Assembly: GCA_964553255.1 (NCBI GenBank)
Contig: CAZKJS010000004.1
Location: 1-64,000 of the forward strand
Origin: JAQUCI01 sp964553255
GTDB taxonomy: Bacteria > Bacillota_I > Bacilli_A > Erysipelotrichales > Erysipelotrichaceae
Direction: 5' to 3'
DNA length: 64,000 bases
Shown here: in pieces, positions 14,850-24,410 of the stretch
How positions within the stretch are numbered: the stretch's first letter is position 1
Layout: each line of letters begins with the position of its first letter
Position numbers and translations under genes: made by a program
The notes under the pieces: model-generated
The model's input: only the letters and a program-made list of their open reading frames with translations
The model's database searches: none
Told to the model about the DNA's origin: nothing

Positions 14850-16272
14850 GCTAAGCGTCTACTTCTTAGTTGCTTTGATCAGTTTTACGATCATCATTAG
14901 TTTTCTATTCTTTACGTTCTATCGTAAGACAACTCTTGATACTTATAAAGATGAATTAATACAACGAGCTACTAAGATCGCTGAGGCTTTATCAGATATG
15001 GATAAACAAATGATGGGCAGTAGAGGAACAAATAGTTCATATGGCTCATATATCCGCTTTATCAATGATGTAGCTATGACTGATGTTTGGATCGTAGATG
15101 AAGAGCTTAATATCATTAGCTATGGCGTTAATGCTCAACATCGACTTAATTCAACAACTGATCTTCCCGATAATGCGGCCTTGATCGTTAATGATGTTTT
15201 TGAGGGAAAGATTGAATCAAGTGAAGATTTCAGTTCTTTCTTTACCAGCCCAACATTAACTATTGGTGTTCCCATTCTAGCCACTGATAACACTGTAATT
15301 GGTGCAATTTTATTACATTCACCAGTAAATGGAATGGATGGAGCATTAACAAGCGCTATGATCATCATGGTAATTAGTATCTTTGTGGCTTTGATCATTA
15401 CGATGATCTTAGCTATCTATCTGTCATTTGGTTTTACCAAACCACTAAAGATCCTTAATCAAACAGCGATTCGCTTGATCAATGAAGACTATGTCTTTTC
15501 TAATATAAAGCAGGAAGATGAAATTGGAACATTAGCACTTAATATGGATGTTTTAGCTAAACGATTAAAAGAGTCTTCATTACAAAGAGAGCACATGGAA
15601 AAAATGCGTAAAGATTTCATCGCTAATATATCTCATGAATTACGAACACCAATCACCGTCATTAGAGGATCACTTGAAGCACTCAATGATAATGTGATCA
15701 GCGATGAAGACGCGAAGCGCTCATCATATAAGCAAATGATCAAAGAAACAGATCACCTGCAAAGACTTGTTAGTGATCTATTAGAGCTAACCAAACTCCA
15801 AAATCCCGATTTTCAACTAAACATGACAACGATCGATCTTATTGAAGTTATCAGTGATTCGATCAAAGGAGCACGCAATATTGCTCAACAAAAAAATATC
15901 GAGATCAAATTTGATAATCAATTTAGTTATTTAAAAGTGGTAGGTGATTATGATCGACTCAAACAAATGATCATGATCATCATTGATAATGCGATCAAAT
16001 TCTCGCACGATAATAGTGAAATCTTGATCAAGACTTATCAGGATGACAAATTCCATCTAGCCATCAGTGATCAAGGAATAGGTATCGCTGATGAAGAGCT
16101 TCCCTACATCTTTGATCGTTTCCATAAAACAAGCAGTGATAATCAAAAGGGTTCTGGTTTAGGACTTACGATCGCTAAACAAATCGCTATGCGTCATGAT
16201 ATCTCTATCGATGTAAAAAGTAAACTCGATCACGGAAGTACCTTTAGTTTTATAATAAAAAATACATCTTAG
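14827..16272 (+). CDS. sensor histidine kinase
   Basis: 481 aa. Two membrane helices (about 10-30 and 177-200) flank a sensor domain of about 145 residues; HAMP linker (about 200-250); HisKA domain with His270 in FIANISHELRTPI; HATPase_c with N-box MIIIDNAIKFS, G1 DQGIGIADEELPYIFDRF and G2 GSGLGLTIAKQI. All kinase motifs are intact. It is the partner of the overlapping response regulator. The neighbouring divergent operon encodes secreted proteins, so the signal may be envelope-related. Confidence 0.9.
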   Translation: MKKKITLKLSVYFLVALISFTIIISFLFFTFYRKTTLDTYKDELIQRATKIAEALSDMDKQMMGSRGTNSSYGSYIRFINDVAMTDVWIVDEELNIISYGVNAQHRLNSTTDLPDNAALIVNDVFEGKIESSEDFSSFFTSPTLTIGVPILATDNTVIGAILLHSPVNGMDGALTSAMIIMVISIFVALIITMILAIYLSFGFTKPLKILNQTAIRLINEDYVFSNIKQEDEIGTLALNMDVLAKRLKESSLQREHMEKMRKDFIANISHELRTPITVIRGSLEALNDNVISDEDAKRSSYKQMIKETDHLQRLVSDLLELTKLQNPDFQLNMTTIDLIEVISDSIKGARNIAQQKNIEIKFDNQFSYLKVVGDYDRLKQMIMIIIDNAIKFSHDNSEILIKTYQDDKFHLAISDQGIGIADEELPYIFDRFHKTSSDNQKGSGLGLTIAKQIAMRHDISIDVKSKLDHGSTFSFIIKNTS

Positions 16273-16343
16273 ACTAATCAATCTCTATATTGAAGCATAA
16301 AATATAATGATCTTCAATTTACTATCGTAGAATTATAATGATA

Positions 16344-17258
16344 TTATTTCTTAATCATTGTGCTTTCGTAAAACAGTGGTAAAAAGATAAATCCCTTAGC
16401 TTGAAGACCTTCAATGATATCTGGTAATGCTAAATAAGTATTATAACTATAATCATGCATTAAGACTCAGATTATTTTCTTATTGTAAACAGTATTGAGA
16501 ACATTGTTTTTTAATGCTTCAGGTGCCTGGACAGGTCCACCTCCATCACCACTTGATACATTCCAATCTATATATCCATAACCTAGATCACTGATCTTTT
16601 CTTTAAATGTACTTGAAAAGCGTTTTATCATTACTGAACCGCCAGGAAAGCGCAATAGATTAGTGTTTACATTAAAGTTTTTTAGTATAAAATCATGTTG
16701 TCTAAGTAGATCATCAATGAATTTAGATTCACTTGTATATATTCCTGTTTTACTTAAGTCATGTGAATAAGTGTGATTAGCCAATGTATGCCCCGAATCA
16801 ATAATTCGCCAATATATATCTTCATAAAGGTCTAGAGATTTTCCCAATGTAAAGAAGGTAGCCAATGTTTCATATTCATCCAAAACATCAAGAATCTTAG
16901 CTGTCAATAAATATGGTCCATCATCAAATGTTAAGTAGGCAATTTTTATGTCTGTTGCATCACTAATTATCATTTGTTCTAAAGTTTGAGCATCAATGAA
17001 ATATTCTGCTTTTATTTTATCTATGGACGTCTGAATCCCTTCATACTTTTCAAATTCTTTGAACATCCAGGTTTTCTTATCATTAAGAGTAACTATGATT
17101 CTATTTTGATCTTTTATAATTTCACTATCTATTCTTATCAAACTTATCTTTTGCATAATCAAAAAGAGCACCACGATCAATCCGCTCCCTAACAGGACAA
17201 TGATTAATGTTGTGCTGGTTCTATTATCTCTTTTAGAATCTTGTGACGTTTTTGCCAT
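16344..17258 (-). pseudogene. membrane-anchored polysaccharide deacetylase broken by an in-frame TGA
   Basis: Full-length alignment by eye with the intact paralogue at 24401-25306: N-terminal membrane helix, coiled-coil stalk, then a NodB domain with TFDDG, HTLANHTYSH, RFPGGS and YGYIDWN motifs. At 16467-16469 the paralogue's Cys codon TGT (in KKIICVLMHD) is TGA. The same frame then continues for about 41 codons with recognisable sequence (VLMHDYSYNT to the end at 16344). The stop falls just before the motif-5 catalytic His, so the 263-residue product is probably inactive. Start ATG 17258 lies inside the preceding small gene with an internal AGGAG. A sequencing error cannot be excluded. Confidence 0.8.
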
Positions 17259-17479
17259 GAAGAGAGCTCCTGTAATTTATCATGGTTAATCGCTTCAAGC
17301 GCTTCAAGTGTTTGCTGTAGTTCTGTGATTTCAGTATTCAAAGTATTAATCATGTGTTCATTATCTTTTACTTGCTTATTAATTTCAAAATGGTGTCTGT
17401 CTAATACCATCAGTAATATAAATGCAAAACAAAAAAGAATCATTACTATTTTTAGTGCTTTAATCTTTTTGTTCTTCAT
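17204..17479 (-). CDS. small membrane-anchored coiled-coil protein, copy 1
   Basis: 91 aa: a basic N-terminus, one membrane helix (IVMILFCFAFILLMVL, about 11-26), then a single coiled coil (about 28-80) ending in HDKLQELSSWQKRHK. The topology is like FtsL/DivIC but the sequence is not clearly either. AAAGGTGATC precedes the start. It overlaps the deacetylase gene by 55 bases in another frame. A second copy of the same two-gene overlap is at 24401-25530, where the matching motif is NQDKLQELSLWQRQHE. Confidence 0.75.
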   Translation of the reverse strand: MKNKKIKALKIVMILFCFAFILLMVLDRHHFEINKQVKDNEHMINTLNTEITELQQTLEALEAINHDKLQELSSWQKRHKILKEIIEPAQH

Positions 17480-17598
17480 TCTTGATCACCTTTCTGTTAA
17501 TATTATCATACTTATTTTGTCTAATAGCACAACAACTAGCAACTAAATGTCATAGTGATTTGTAGTTTAAAAAAACTCTTTATAATAAATGAACGTAT

Positions 17599-18582
17599 TT
17601 ATTTTATCTCATTAATACATTCATTGTGCATGTCGAATTCAATAAAGTTATCAATTGAAATCTCAACTAGTGAATACAAGGCTCTTTCTGTAGCCGCCCC
17701 AATATGTGGTGTTAACAAGATCTTAGGATATAGCTTTATCGCTTTTTCAATAACATCATGTTTGATGATTGGCTTATCTTTACTGATGTATTCACTTTCA
17801 AATTCAAACACATCGGCACCATAGCCACCCAATAGATCTTTTTCAATTAATTCCACAATATCTCTTAGATTAACTAATTCACCTCGAGCTGTATTAATGA
17901 TGATTAGTTCTTTTTTGGCATCTTTCAATAATTCCTTATTGATCAGATGATAGTTTTCATCTTGAATATAAGGCAAATGGATTAATAAGATATCACTTTG
18001 TTTAATCACTTCATCTATTTCAAGATAGGTTAAGATCTTCTCATTATCGGTATTGATCGAGCGGTTGTATACAATCACATTAGCACCTAAAGCGTGAAAA
18101 TAGTGCGCTGTTTTACTACCAATACTACCAAGACCAAGGATGCCAACTGTACAGTCGCGTATTTCTTTAAATAACTTTTCTGGACGATTAAAACGTTTAT
18201 TAGCGATATCATTAGCTTGTTCACTTACTTTACGATTTAGATCCAAGGCAAGCGCTAACGCAAGCTCTGCGATCGCATTAGGTGAATAAGCTGGTACATT
18301 GGCTATCCTAATGCCAAATTCTCTAGCCGCTTTAAGATCAATATGATTATACCCAGTTGATCTGGTCACATAGTATTTAACCCCATGTTGAGCAAAGCGC
18401 GCTAATAAATCCCGATTGATATTATTACCATATCCCAAAATTGCTTGATGCTGACTTAGATCTTCATCTGTTATATTAGCGATCTTATCAAGCTTTACCG
18501 TAATATTTACTTTTTTCTCATCTACTATTTGTTGGGCAACGATCAATTCTTGATCATCGGACACTAACATTAAACCTTTCAT
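17599..18582 (-). CDS. D-2-hydroxyacid dehydrogenase, D-lactate dehydrogenase/VanH type
   Basis: 327 aa with the two-domain D-2-hydroxyacid dehydrogenase build: PAYSPNAIAELALAL (about 98-112), NAD-binding GILGLGSIGSKTA (about 147-159), catalytic Arg in NTARGEL and catalytic His in TPHIGAAT. The YSPNAIAE signature is typical of D-lactate dehydrogenases and VanH. It likely reduces pyruvate to D-lactate in fermentation; a VanH role is unlikely since no vanA or vanX gene is near. Last gene of a tightly spaced five-gene operon. Confidence 0.85.
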   Translation of the reverse strand: MKGLMLVSDDQELIVAQQIVDEKKVNITVKLDKIANITDEDLSQHQAILGYGNNINRDLLARFAQHGVKYYVTRSTGYNHIDLKAAREFGIRIANVPAYSPNAIAELALALALDLNRKVSEQANDIANKRFNRPEKLFKEIRDCTVGILGLGSIGSKTAHYFHALGANVIVYNRSINTDNEKILTYLEIDEVIKQSDILLIHLPYIQDENYHLINKELLKDAKKELIIINTARGELVNLRDIVELIEKDLLGGYGADVFEFESEYISKDKPIIKHDVIEKAIKLYPKILLTPHIGAATERALYSLVEISIDNFIEFDMHNECINEIK

Positions 18583-18597
18583 ATAGCACCTCTTACT

Positions 18598-18951
18598 CTA
18601 GACTTTTAGCTTATCTAGCCATTCTTTTTCCTTAAAACCCACTAATACTTTATCATTCAGTATTAATAGTGGTCTTTTTACTAACATACCATTAGTAGCT
18701 AATAGCGCTAATTGTTCAGTTTCACTCATTGAAGTTAACTTATCCTTTAGATTAAGACTACGATAGATATCTCCACTGGTATTAAAGAAACGCTTGAGTT
18801 CAAGCTCACTTAATTTATACCAGTTCTTTAGTTCTTCAACTTGTGGACTATCCAGTTTGATGTCTCTAAAAGTATAGTCAAAATGATGCTCATCTAACCA
18901 TCTTTGAGCTTTCTTACAGGTAGAACAATTAGGATAACAGATAAATAACAT
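18598..18951 (-). CDS. ArsC/Spx-family thioredoxin-fold protein
   Basis: 117 aa with N-terminal CSTCKKA (CxxC at residues 9-12), then RDIKLDSPQ and the NGMLVKRPLLI motif of the ArsC/YffB/Spx family. Members are glutaredoxin-like reductases or RNA-polymerase-binding regulators (Spx, MgsR). A CxxC plus this length fits either; the position inside a metabolic operon slightly favours a reductase-like role. It lies 15 bases upstream of the dehydrogenase gene. Confidence 0.8.
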   Translation of the reverse strand: MLFICYPNCSTCKKAQRWLDEHHFDYTFRDIKLDSPQVEELKNWYKLSELELKRFFNTSGDIYRSLNLKDKLTSMSETEQLALLATNGMLVKRPLLILNDKVLVGFKEKEWLDKLKV

Positions 18952-18960
18952 CTTTACCTC

Positions 18961-19362
18961 CTATTTAAATAACATCGTGATCACTAAATAGCTGATATAT
19001 GAAGTAGTTCCACCAAGGAAGGTACCCCAAATTAGATCAATGATCGTGATCGTAACTGGCCAATCTTTTAAAGTAGCCATATTGGTTAGATCATAGGTAG
19101 CGTAAGTGATAAAACCAAACAACAAGCCATAAGTCAAAGCCTTTAAAGGATCTTGCGCAGCTAAAGCTGGCGAGACGACAAAGAACAAAAGACCAAAGGT
19201 AAAGATCGCATAAAAGATGAAAGCCACAACGAAGTTGGCTTTATCAGCCATGATATAACCTAGATGTTTGGTATAAAAAGATCGTGCTACTAAGCCTAAC
19301 CATACCATATCAATCAAAAGAAAAACCGCAAAACTTACTAAATAATTACGAATGTTTTCCAT
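18961..19362 (-). CDS. DUF2177 membrane protein
   Basis: 133 aa with four predicted membrane helices and the DUF2177 motifs FLLIDMVWLGLVARSFY near the N-terminus and YGLLFGFITYATYDLTNMAT in the third helix region. Biochemical role unknown. It is 9 bases from the ArsC-like gene and 11 bases after the DUF1295 gene in the same operon, suggesting a shared membrane-lipid context. Confidence 0.85.
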   Translation of the reverse strand: MENIRNYLVSFAVFLLIDMVWLGLVARSFYTKHLGYIMADKANFVVAFIFYAIFTFGLLFFVVSPALAAQDPLKALTYGLLFGFITYATYDLTNMATLKDWPVTITIIDLIWGTFLGGTTSYISYLVITMLFK

Positions 19363-19373
19363 ATAAACCCTTT

Positions 19374-20138
19374 CTATTTCTTTTTAAACCAAGGAAAAAA
19401 TACATTTGTCATCGCCGAATACTCCTTGTACCCGGGACGATCTTGCATTGCCTTTTCCAATAGCGGAACCCCCGATACATAAAGCAGTAAAACGGTGATA
19501 GTGACAGGACTAACAATACTGATAAATGGTATATTATAAGCGAAAGCTACCAACCAAATACCCCACCACATCGTAGCTTCACCGAAATAATTGGGATGGC
19601 GAGTATATTGCCATAAACCTTCTTGCATAATTTTCCCCTTGTTTTCCGGTTTAGCCTTAAATGCCCTTAACTGAGCATCACCTACAACTTCAAAATAATA
19701 ACCCACTAGCCAAATCACAATACCCAGTATCATAAGCAGAGTCATAGGATCACTATTAATCCCATACATCATGATTATTGGCTGAGCAATGATATACATG
19801 AAGAATCCTTGTAACATATATACTTGGAAAAAAGCTCTTAAGATGACATTTTTCCCCCAATCCTGACGGAATTTCTGATAACGAAAGTCTTCAGGCTTAC
19901 CCCAGTTACGTTTCATAATATAATAAAATAATCTTAAACCCCATAAGGTAACCATGAGCGTAATGATCATTTGACCTAAATTCATAACTTTATCAAATAA
20001 AAGCAGTATAACAGCGACAATGACATAACCAAGCCCCCATCCGATATCAACGATTGAGTTGTTTTTAATAATTGTGCCAACGACAAAGAATAAGAGAAAG
20101 TAACTAAAGATTAAAATAAGTGCTATTGATTGACCCAT
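19374..20138 (-). CDS. DUF1295 / steroid 5-alpha-reductase-like membrane enzyme
   Basis: 254 aa, about six membrane helices, with the C-terminal signature YTRHPNYFGEATMWWGIW and PGYKEYSAMTNVFFPW shared by DUF1295, isoprenylcysteine methyltransferase-like and steroid-reductase-like proteins. Such enzymes act on membrane lipids using NADPH or SAM; the substrate here is unknown. It starts 2 bases after the Dak2-DegV gene, so expression is coupled to it. Confidence 0.85.
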   Translation of the reverse strand: MGQSIALILIFSYFLLFFVVGTIIKNNSIVDIGWGLGYVIVAVILLLFDKVMNLGQMIITLMVTLWGLRLFYYIMKRNWGKPEDFRYQKFRQDWGKNVILRAFFQVYMLQGFFMYIIAQPIIMMYGINSDPMTLLMILGIVIWLVGYYFEVVGDAQLRAFKAKPENKGKIMQEGLWQYTRHPNYFGEATMWWGIWLVAFAYNIPFISIVSPVTITVLLLYVSGVPLLEKAMQDRPGYKEYSAMTNVFFPWFKKK

Positions 20139-20140
20139 AG

Positions 20141-21946
20141 TTACTCCTTTCTAGTCATGATTGATACAGCAACACAACCAGGTCCACTATGCATTGCGAT
20201 AATGGAGGATATATCAGATACAAACTCTGGTTTTTTATTTACCATTAAGCTCATATCATTCACATATTGATCAGCCAAAGTTGGATTATCACAATGAACG
20301 ATGCTATATCCAATGATACCTTTATCATTATGAGCTTTTTTAACAAGATCATATATTTTTTTAGTAATTCCTTTTTGACTAAAACCAACTTTAAAGGCTA
20401 TGCCCTTACCATCTTGATCAAGACTCATGATTGGTCGCATTCTAAATAGTTTTCCAATTTTCCCTACTGTGTCTGGAACTCTTCCTCCAGCTACCGCATA
20501 ATCAAGTGTATTTAAACAAACATATATCTTAGTTTTTGCACTCATTTGTGTTAGCGTAATCACTATTTCATCATGTGATTTATGTGCTTCTAGCATTTTG
20601 ATAGCTTCTGTGACTAATAAGCCTTGAGCACCAGAATTTAATTTACTATCAATAACAGAAATCTTATAACCATTTTCAATCAAGCTATCTGCTTCTTTTT
20701 TAATTACGCTATATGTGCCACTAAGCTTAGCCGCTACACTAATAACAATTAATGACTCATATTGATCAGATAAAGCTTCAAGAATGGTCTTTACGCGATT
20801 TGGTTCTGGTTGTGTACTAGTAGGGTGTTGTTTATTATCAATGCGAGTAAATACATCACTTGGTTTAATCGTGATCTTGTCTAAGTAAACTTCTTCATTG
20901 ACGATGATTCCCAAAGGAATTGTCGTAATTTGTTGTTGCAATTTATACTCATCTGGTAGATCAGCGATGGAATCAGTAACGATTCCGATAGGATATTTTC
21001 TTTCTTTTTGAATACTGAGCTGTAAGAACATATCATCAGCTTTTTGTTCGATATAGCTACCAAACTCACTCATGATCTTAACCAGTTCATCTGGTTGATT
21101 GACATGAACATGAAGACGAAGCTTGTCTTCATTTATTGATACGATCATAGAATCACCAATATCTTTAAGCATTTCTTTAACCAACTCTATTACCAACTCA
21201 CTTCTCATGTTTTGATATTTAAGATTGAGTTGGATATATAGTTCTGTACAATAACGATAATTGTATGTTTCATTGTTAATATCTATAAACGGTTTAATTA
21301 CCGGTGCATTAATCTTTATCGCTTCTTTAGTAAATAAACGATTCAACCCATGCAAAAAATGCACAAACCCCTGTGCTCCAGCATCGACTTGATTATTCTT
21401 CTTATGAATCTGTAATTGTTCTGCTGTCTTAGCTAGTGATAATTTAGCAGTTTGATAAGCATCCAAAAACAAATCCATAAAGTTATCATACTTTTCACTA
21501 TTTTTCTTTAAGAAACTAGCCCAATCACTAATTACGGTTATCATCGTTCCTTCAACTGGTTTCTCAATGGCTTTATAAAGATATTCAACAGCTTTATGTG
21601 CTGCTGATGCGAATTCGCTAATCGACATTTTCTCATTGTCTGCACTTTCAATGGCAATGCCGTTGATGTATGATACAAACAAAATACCGGAATTACCGCG
21701 AGCATAGGATAAACCCGATTGTGCTAGATTTTTTATTACTTCACTAAAAGATTGTTTTATTGTGGTGGTTTCCACCATCGCTTTGATTGTCGTAGCCATA
21801 TTGGTTCCGGTGTCGCCATCAGCTACTGGAAAAAGATTAATTGAATTCAGATACTTACGGTTTGACTGTACTTCAGACAAGCCTAAAGTAAACCAACCAT
21901 AAAGTTCTTCACCACTAATCCACACCATTTTTGTGTTTATTGTCAT
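20141..21946 (-). CDS. Dak2-DegV fusion, probable fatty-acid kinase/carrier protein
   Basis: 601 aa. The first about 200 residues are a Dak2/DhaL kinase domain (NLFPVADGDTGTNMATTI with the Asp cluster that binds Mg-ATP; GNSGILF). A linker of about 110 residues follows, then a DegV/EDD lipid-binding domain (about 325-600) starting YPIGIVTDSIADLP with TSTQPEP and AKLSGTYSVI. In other Bacillota the kinase FakA and the acyl carrier FakB are separate proteins, so this fusion joins both activities. ATG 21946 is preferred to 21982 because AAAGGGGAAA precedes it. First gene of the operon with DUF1295, DUF2177, ArsC-like and the dehydrogenase. Confidence 0.85.
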   Translation of the reverse strand: MTINTKMVWISGEELYGWFTLGLSEVQSNRKYLNSINLFPVADGDTGTNMATTIKAMVETTTIKQSFSEVIKNLAQSGLSYARGNSGILFVSYINGIAIESADNEKMSISEFASAAHKAVEYLYKAIEKPVEGTMITVISDWASFLKKNSEKYDNFMDLFLDAYQTAKLSLAKTAEQLQIHKKNNQVDAGAQGFVHFLHGLNRLFTKEAIKINAPVIKPFIDINNETYNYRYCTELYIQLNLKYQNMRSELVIELVKEMLKDIGDSMIVSINEDKLRLHVHVNQPDELVKIMSEFGSYIEQKADDMFLQLSIQKERKYPIGIVTDSIADLPDEYKLQQQITTIPLGIIVNEEVYLDKITIKPSDVFTRIDNKQHPTSTQPEPNRVKTILEALSDQYESLIVISVAAKLSGTYSVIKKEADSLIENGYKISVIDSKLNSGAQGLLVTEAIKMLEAHKSHDEIVITLTQMSAKTKIYVCLNTLDYAVAGGRVPDTVGKIGKLFRMRPIMSLDQDGKGIAFKVGFSQKGITKKIYDLVKKAHNDKGIIGYSIVHCDNPTLADQYVNDMSLMVNKKPEFVSDISSIIAMHSGPGCVAVSIMTRKE

Positions 21947-22174
21947 AGTTTCCCCTTTATGTTTATGCTTGAAATATAGCATAGTTTTTTTTGACTGACA
22001 AACAATTCGCTTTATTTTTTATGAAAGTATTACTATGATCTTTCATTGATATTTCTAACTTTAATATAACATATTGAAACAAAGTTATCGTATATAATAA
22101 CTATCAAAATGAGCAAAAGAATAGACAATCATAAATATATTAAGTATGCTTAAGTTAACAAAGGAAGTGAAAAT

Positions 22175-22648
22175 ATGAATATATATGATATAACGGTTTT
22201 AGATCAACAAGAACAACCATTGTCTTTATCCACCTTCAAAGGTAAGGTTTTATTAATTGTCAATACAGCAACAAAGTGTGGGTTTACACCACAATATGAT
22301 GGTTTGCAGAAGCTATATGATAAATATAGTGATAAGGGATTTGAAGTTTTAGATTTCCCATGTAATCAATTTAAGAATCAAGCTCCTGGAACAAGTGAAG
22401 AAATTAATGAGTTCTGCTCATTAAATTACCAAACGACATTTAAACGTTTCGCAAAGGTTGATGTAAACGGTCCAAATGAAGCACCACTGTTTGCATTTTT
22501 GAAGAAAGAAAAAAAGAAACTTCTTGGTGATGATATTAAGTGGAATTTCGAGAAGTTCTTGATCGATCGTGATGGCAATGTTATTAAGCGATATGAATCC
22601 TTAATAGCACCAGATAAGATCGCAAACGACATCGAAAACTTACTATAA
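22175..22648 (+). CDS. glutathione peroxidase family, Cys type
   Basis: 157 aa. The peroxidatic Cys35 sits in NTATKCGFTPQY, with Gln/Asn in FPCNQF and Trp-Asn in KWNFEKFLID completing the usual tetrad; resolving Cys candidates are in DFPCNQF and EFCSLNYQ. Bacterial Cys-type members reduce lipid or organic peroxides using thioredoxin rather than glutathione. AAAGGAAGTG precedes the start. It is divergent from the lipid/redox operon and ends in its own terminator. Confidence 0.9.
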   Translation: MNIYDITVLDQQEQPLSLSTFKGKVLLIVNTATKCGFTPQYDGLQKLYDKYSDKGFEVLDFPCNQFKNQAPGTSEEINEFCSLNYQTTFKRFAKVDVNGPNEAPLFAFLKKEKKKLLGDDIKWNFEKFLIDRDGNVIKRYESLIAPDKIANDIENLL

Positions 22649-22667
22649 CCCCTCAAAGGGGTTTTTT
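22647..22667 (+). terminator. terminator of the glutathione peroxidase gene
   Basis: AACCCC, loop TCAAA, GGGGTT, then TTTTTT; it overlaps the stop codon and abuts the next promoter's -35. Confidence 0.85.
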
Positions 22668-22668
22668 A

Positions 22669-22697
22669 TTGCGTAGCTTTTTACCATAAACTATAAT
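22669..22697 (+). promoter_or_regulatory. promoter of the GGDEF-HD-GYP gene
   Basis: TTGCGT (22669-22674), 17-base spacer, TATAAT (22692-22697), starting 2 bases after the preceding T-run. Confidence 0.6.
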
Positions 22698-22731
22698 TAA
22701 ATTAGAAAGATGGTAATTAACAATTAATCAT

Positions 22732-24398
22732 ATGAAAAGAAAAACATCTACTTGGGATGATCTTAATGAACTGTTAGGTATAAATAAGCGCAACATTAAT
22801 TACAATGTATTTTACTTAGTTGTGGTTGTTGCTGTTATTTTCTTATGGTTTTTCTTATCTGAACTTTCAATTAACTACTACTTAAAAGGCAATATAAACG
22901 CACGCAGTTACAATATGTACGTTGATATTGTCTTTATTGTCATAATAATGGCTTTAACCTATTTGATCCTTAAACAGTTAATCTATAGCAATCAACGTTT
23001 AAGAGAAATAAATAGTTTATTAGCATCAGTCGCTGATAGCTCAAATGAGATTGTTATTTATGCGATCAATCGTCAATATCGCTATATCTATTTCAATAAA
23101 ATGCATCAAGATGTAGTAACGACTCTTTGGGGTAAAGCTATCGAAAATCAAAGCGTTATCTTTGATCACATTAATTTTATGTCAGACAAAGTAAGATTGA
23201 AGAGTAATCTTGATCTAGCGCTTAATGGCAAAAACTTCCAAACAATCGAAGAATATGGTGATCCAGATATCACACGTAAACATTGGCAAAATTATTATGC
23301 ACCAATATATAATAAAGACCATATAATTATCGGCGCATCTTGTTTTTCGATCAATATTTCCGCTTTAGTTGTTGCAGAGAAACAAAGTCGCTTGTTGAGT
23401 AATACTGATCCCTTAACAGGTTTATATAATAGACGCTATTTTAATGAGGCAAAGCATAATTTAGATACTAGCGAAAACTTACCTTTATCAATAATCATAG
23501 CGGATGTTAATGGCTTGAAATTCACTAATGATATTTTTGTCATTTTGAAGGGGACCAACTCATCAAGCAATTTACCGATATCTTAAGACATGTCTTGCAA
23601 AAGGACGCTGTCATTACACGTTTAGGTGGTGACGAGTTCGCTATTATATTGCCAAAAACAAGTCGTCAAGAGTCACAAACGATTATTATTGATTTGGAAA
23701 GTCATATCGCTAATACAGTAAATGAAAAACTAAAACTATCCGTTACCTTTGGTTGTGCCACTAAATATGAAACTGATACTGCTATTGATGATGTGATAAC
23801 ACAAGCCGATAATTTAATGTATCATAATAAATTGACTGATCGATTGAGTTTTGAAAATGAAATGATCACAAGCTTATCAAACTATTTCTATGAAAATCCT
23901 ATTGAATTAGATCATGCTCAACAAACAAGCCAGTACGCTGTGTTAATCGGACAAGCTCTTGGTTTAAATGAAGATGATATTAATATATTACGCTTAGCAG
24001 GATACTTACATGATATAGGTAAGATTACCCTAGATCATCAAATGTTAACAAGAAACAGCCGTGATTCAATTCAAAGAAAAGAATCAATCATGAAACATTG
24101 TGAAGCAGGTTATAAAATCCTTAACTTTTTTGATCGTTATCGCGAGGTAGCACCATATGTGTTATCGCATCATGAACACATTGATGGTAGTGGTTTACCT
24201 AATGGTTTAGTTGGCGATGAGATACCACTTTTAAGTAAGATAATCGCTGTAGCTAATATCTATGCTGGCTTAACCGCAAAGAATGTATATTATGAGTATC
24301 TAAGCAAACAAGAAGCAATACTCGAACTTAATCGTCTTAAAAAAAGCCATTTAGACGCTAATATTGTAAATATCTTTATTGATAAGGTCTTAAACTGA
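22732..24398 (+). pseudogene. membrane PAS-GGDEF-HD-GYP protein, frameshifted in GGDEF
   Basis: Two membrane helices (about 25-45 and 60-83), a PAS domain (about 95-215), a GGDEF domain beginning TDPLTGLYNRRYF, then an HD-GYP domain with YLHDIGK and HHEHIDGSGLP. After NDIF near base 23538 one G is missing: adding it restores GHFEGDQLIKQF and joins the frame to RLGGDEFAIILP. As written the first frame ends at 23586 and the second is open from 23595. Both catalytic signatures (GGDEF and HHEHxDG) are intact, so the ancestor could make and break c-di-GMP. It is either a recent one-base deletion, a phase-variable or recoded site, or a sequencing error. Confidence 0.8.
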
Positions 24399-24410
24399 CC
24401 TTATTTTTTT
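24382..24410 (+). terminator. terminator of the GGDEF-HD-GYP gene
   Basis: Stem ATAAGGTC (24382-24389) and GACCTTAT (24397-24404), then TTTTTTT; it overlaps the 3' ends of both convergent genes. Confidence 0.85.

Noticed and set aside
16289..16318. Terminator of the histidine kinase gene (ATTGAAG / CTTCAAT)
   Set aside because: Only 7 AT-rich pairs with a 16-base loop and no T-run.
16467..16469. TGA read as Trp (code 4) or selenocysteine
   Set aside because: TGA ends azlC and serves as the prfB frameshift stop, Trp is TGG throughout, and NodB deacetylases are not known selenoproteins; I saw no selenocysteine hairpin. A nonsense change is simpler.
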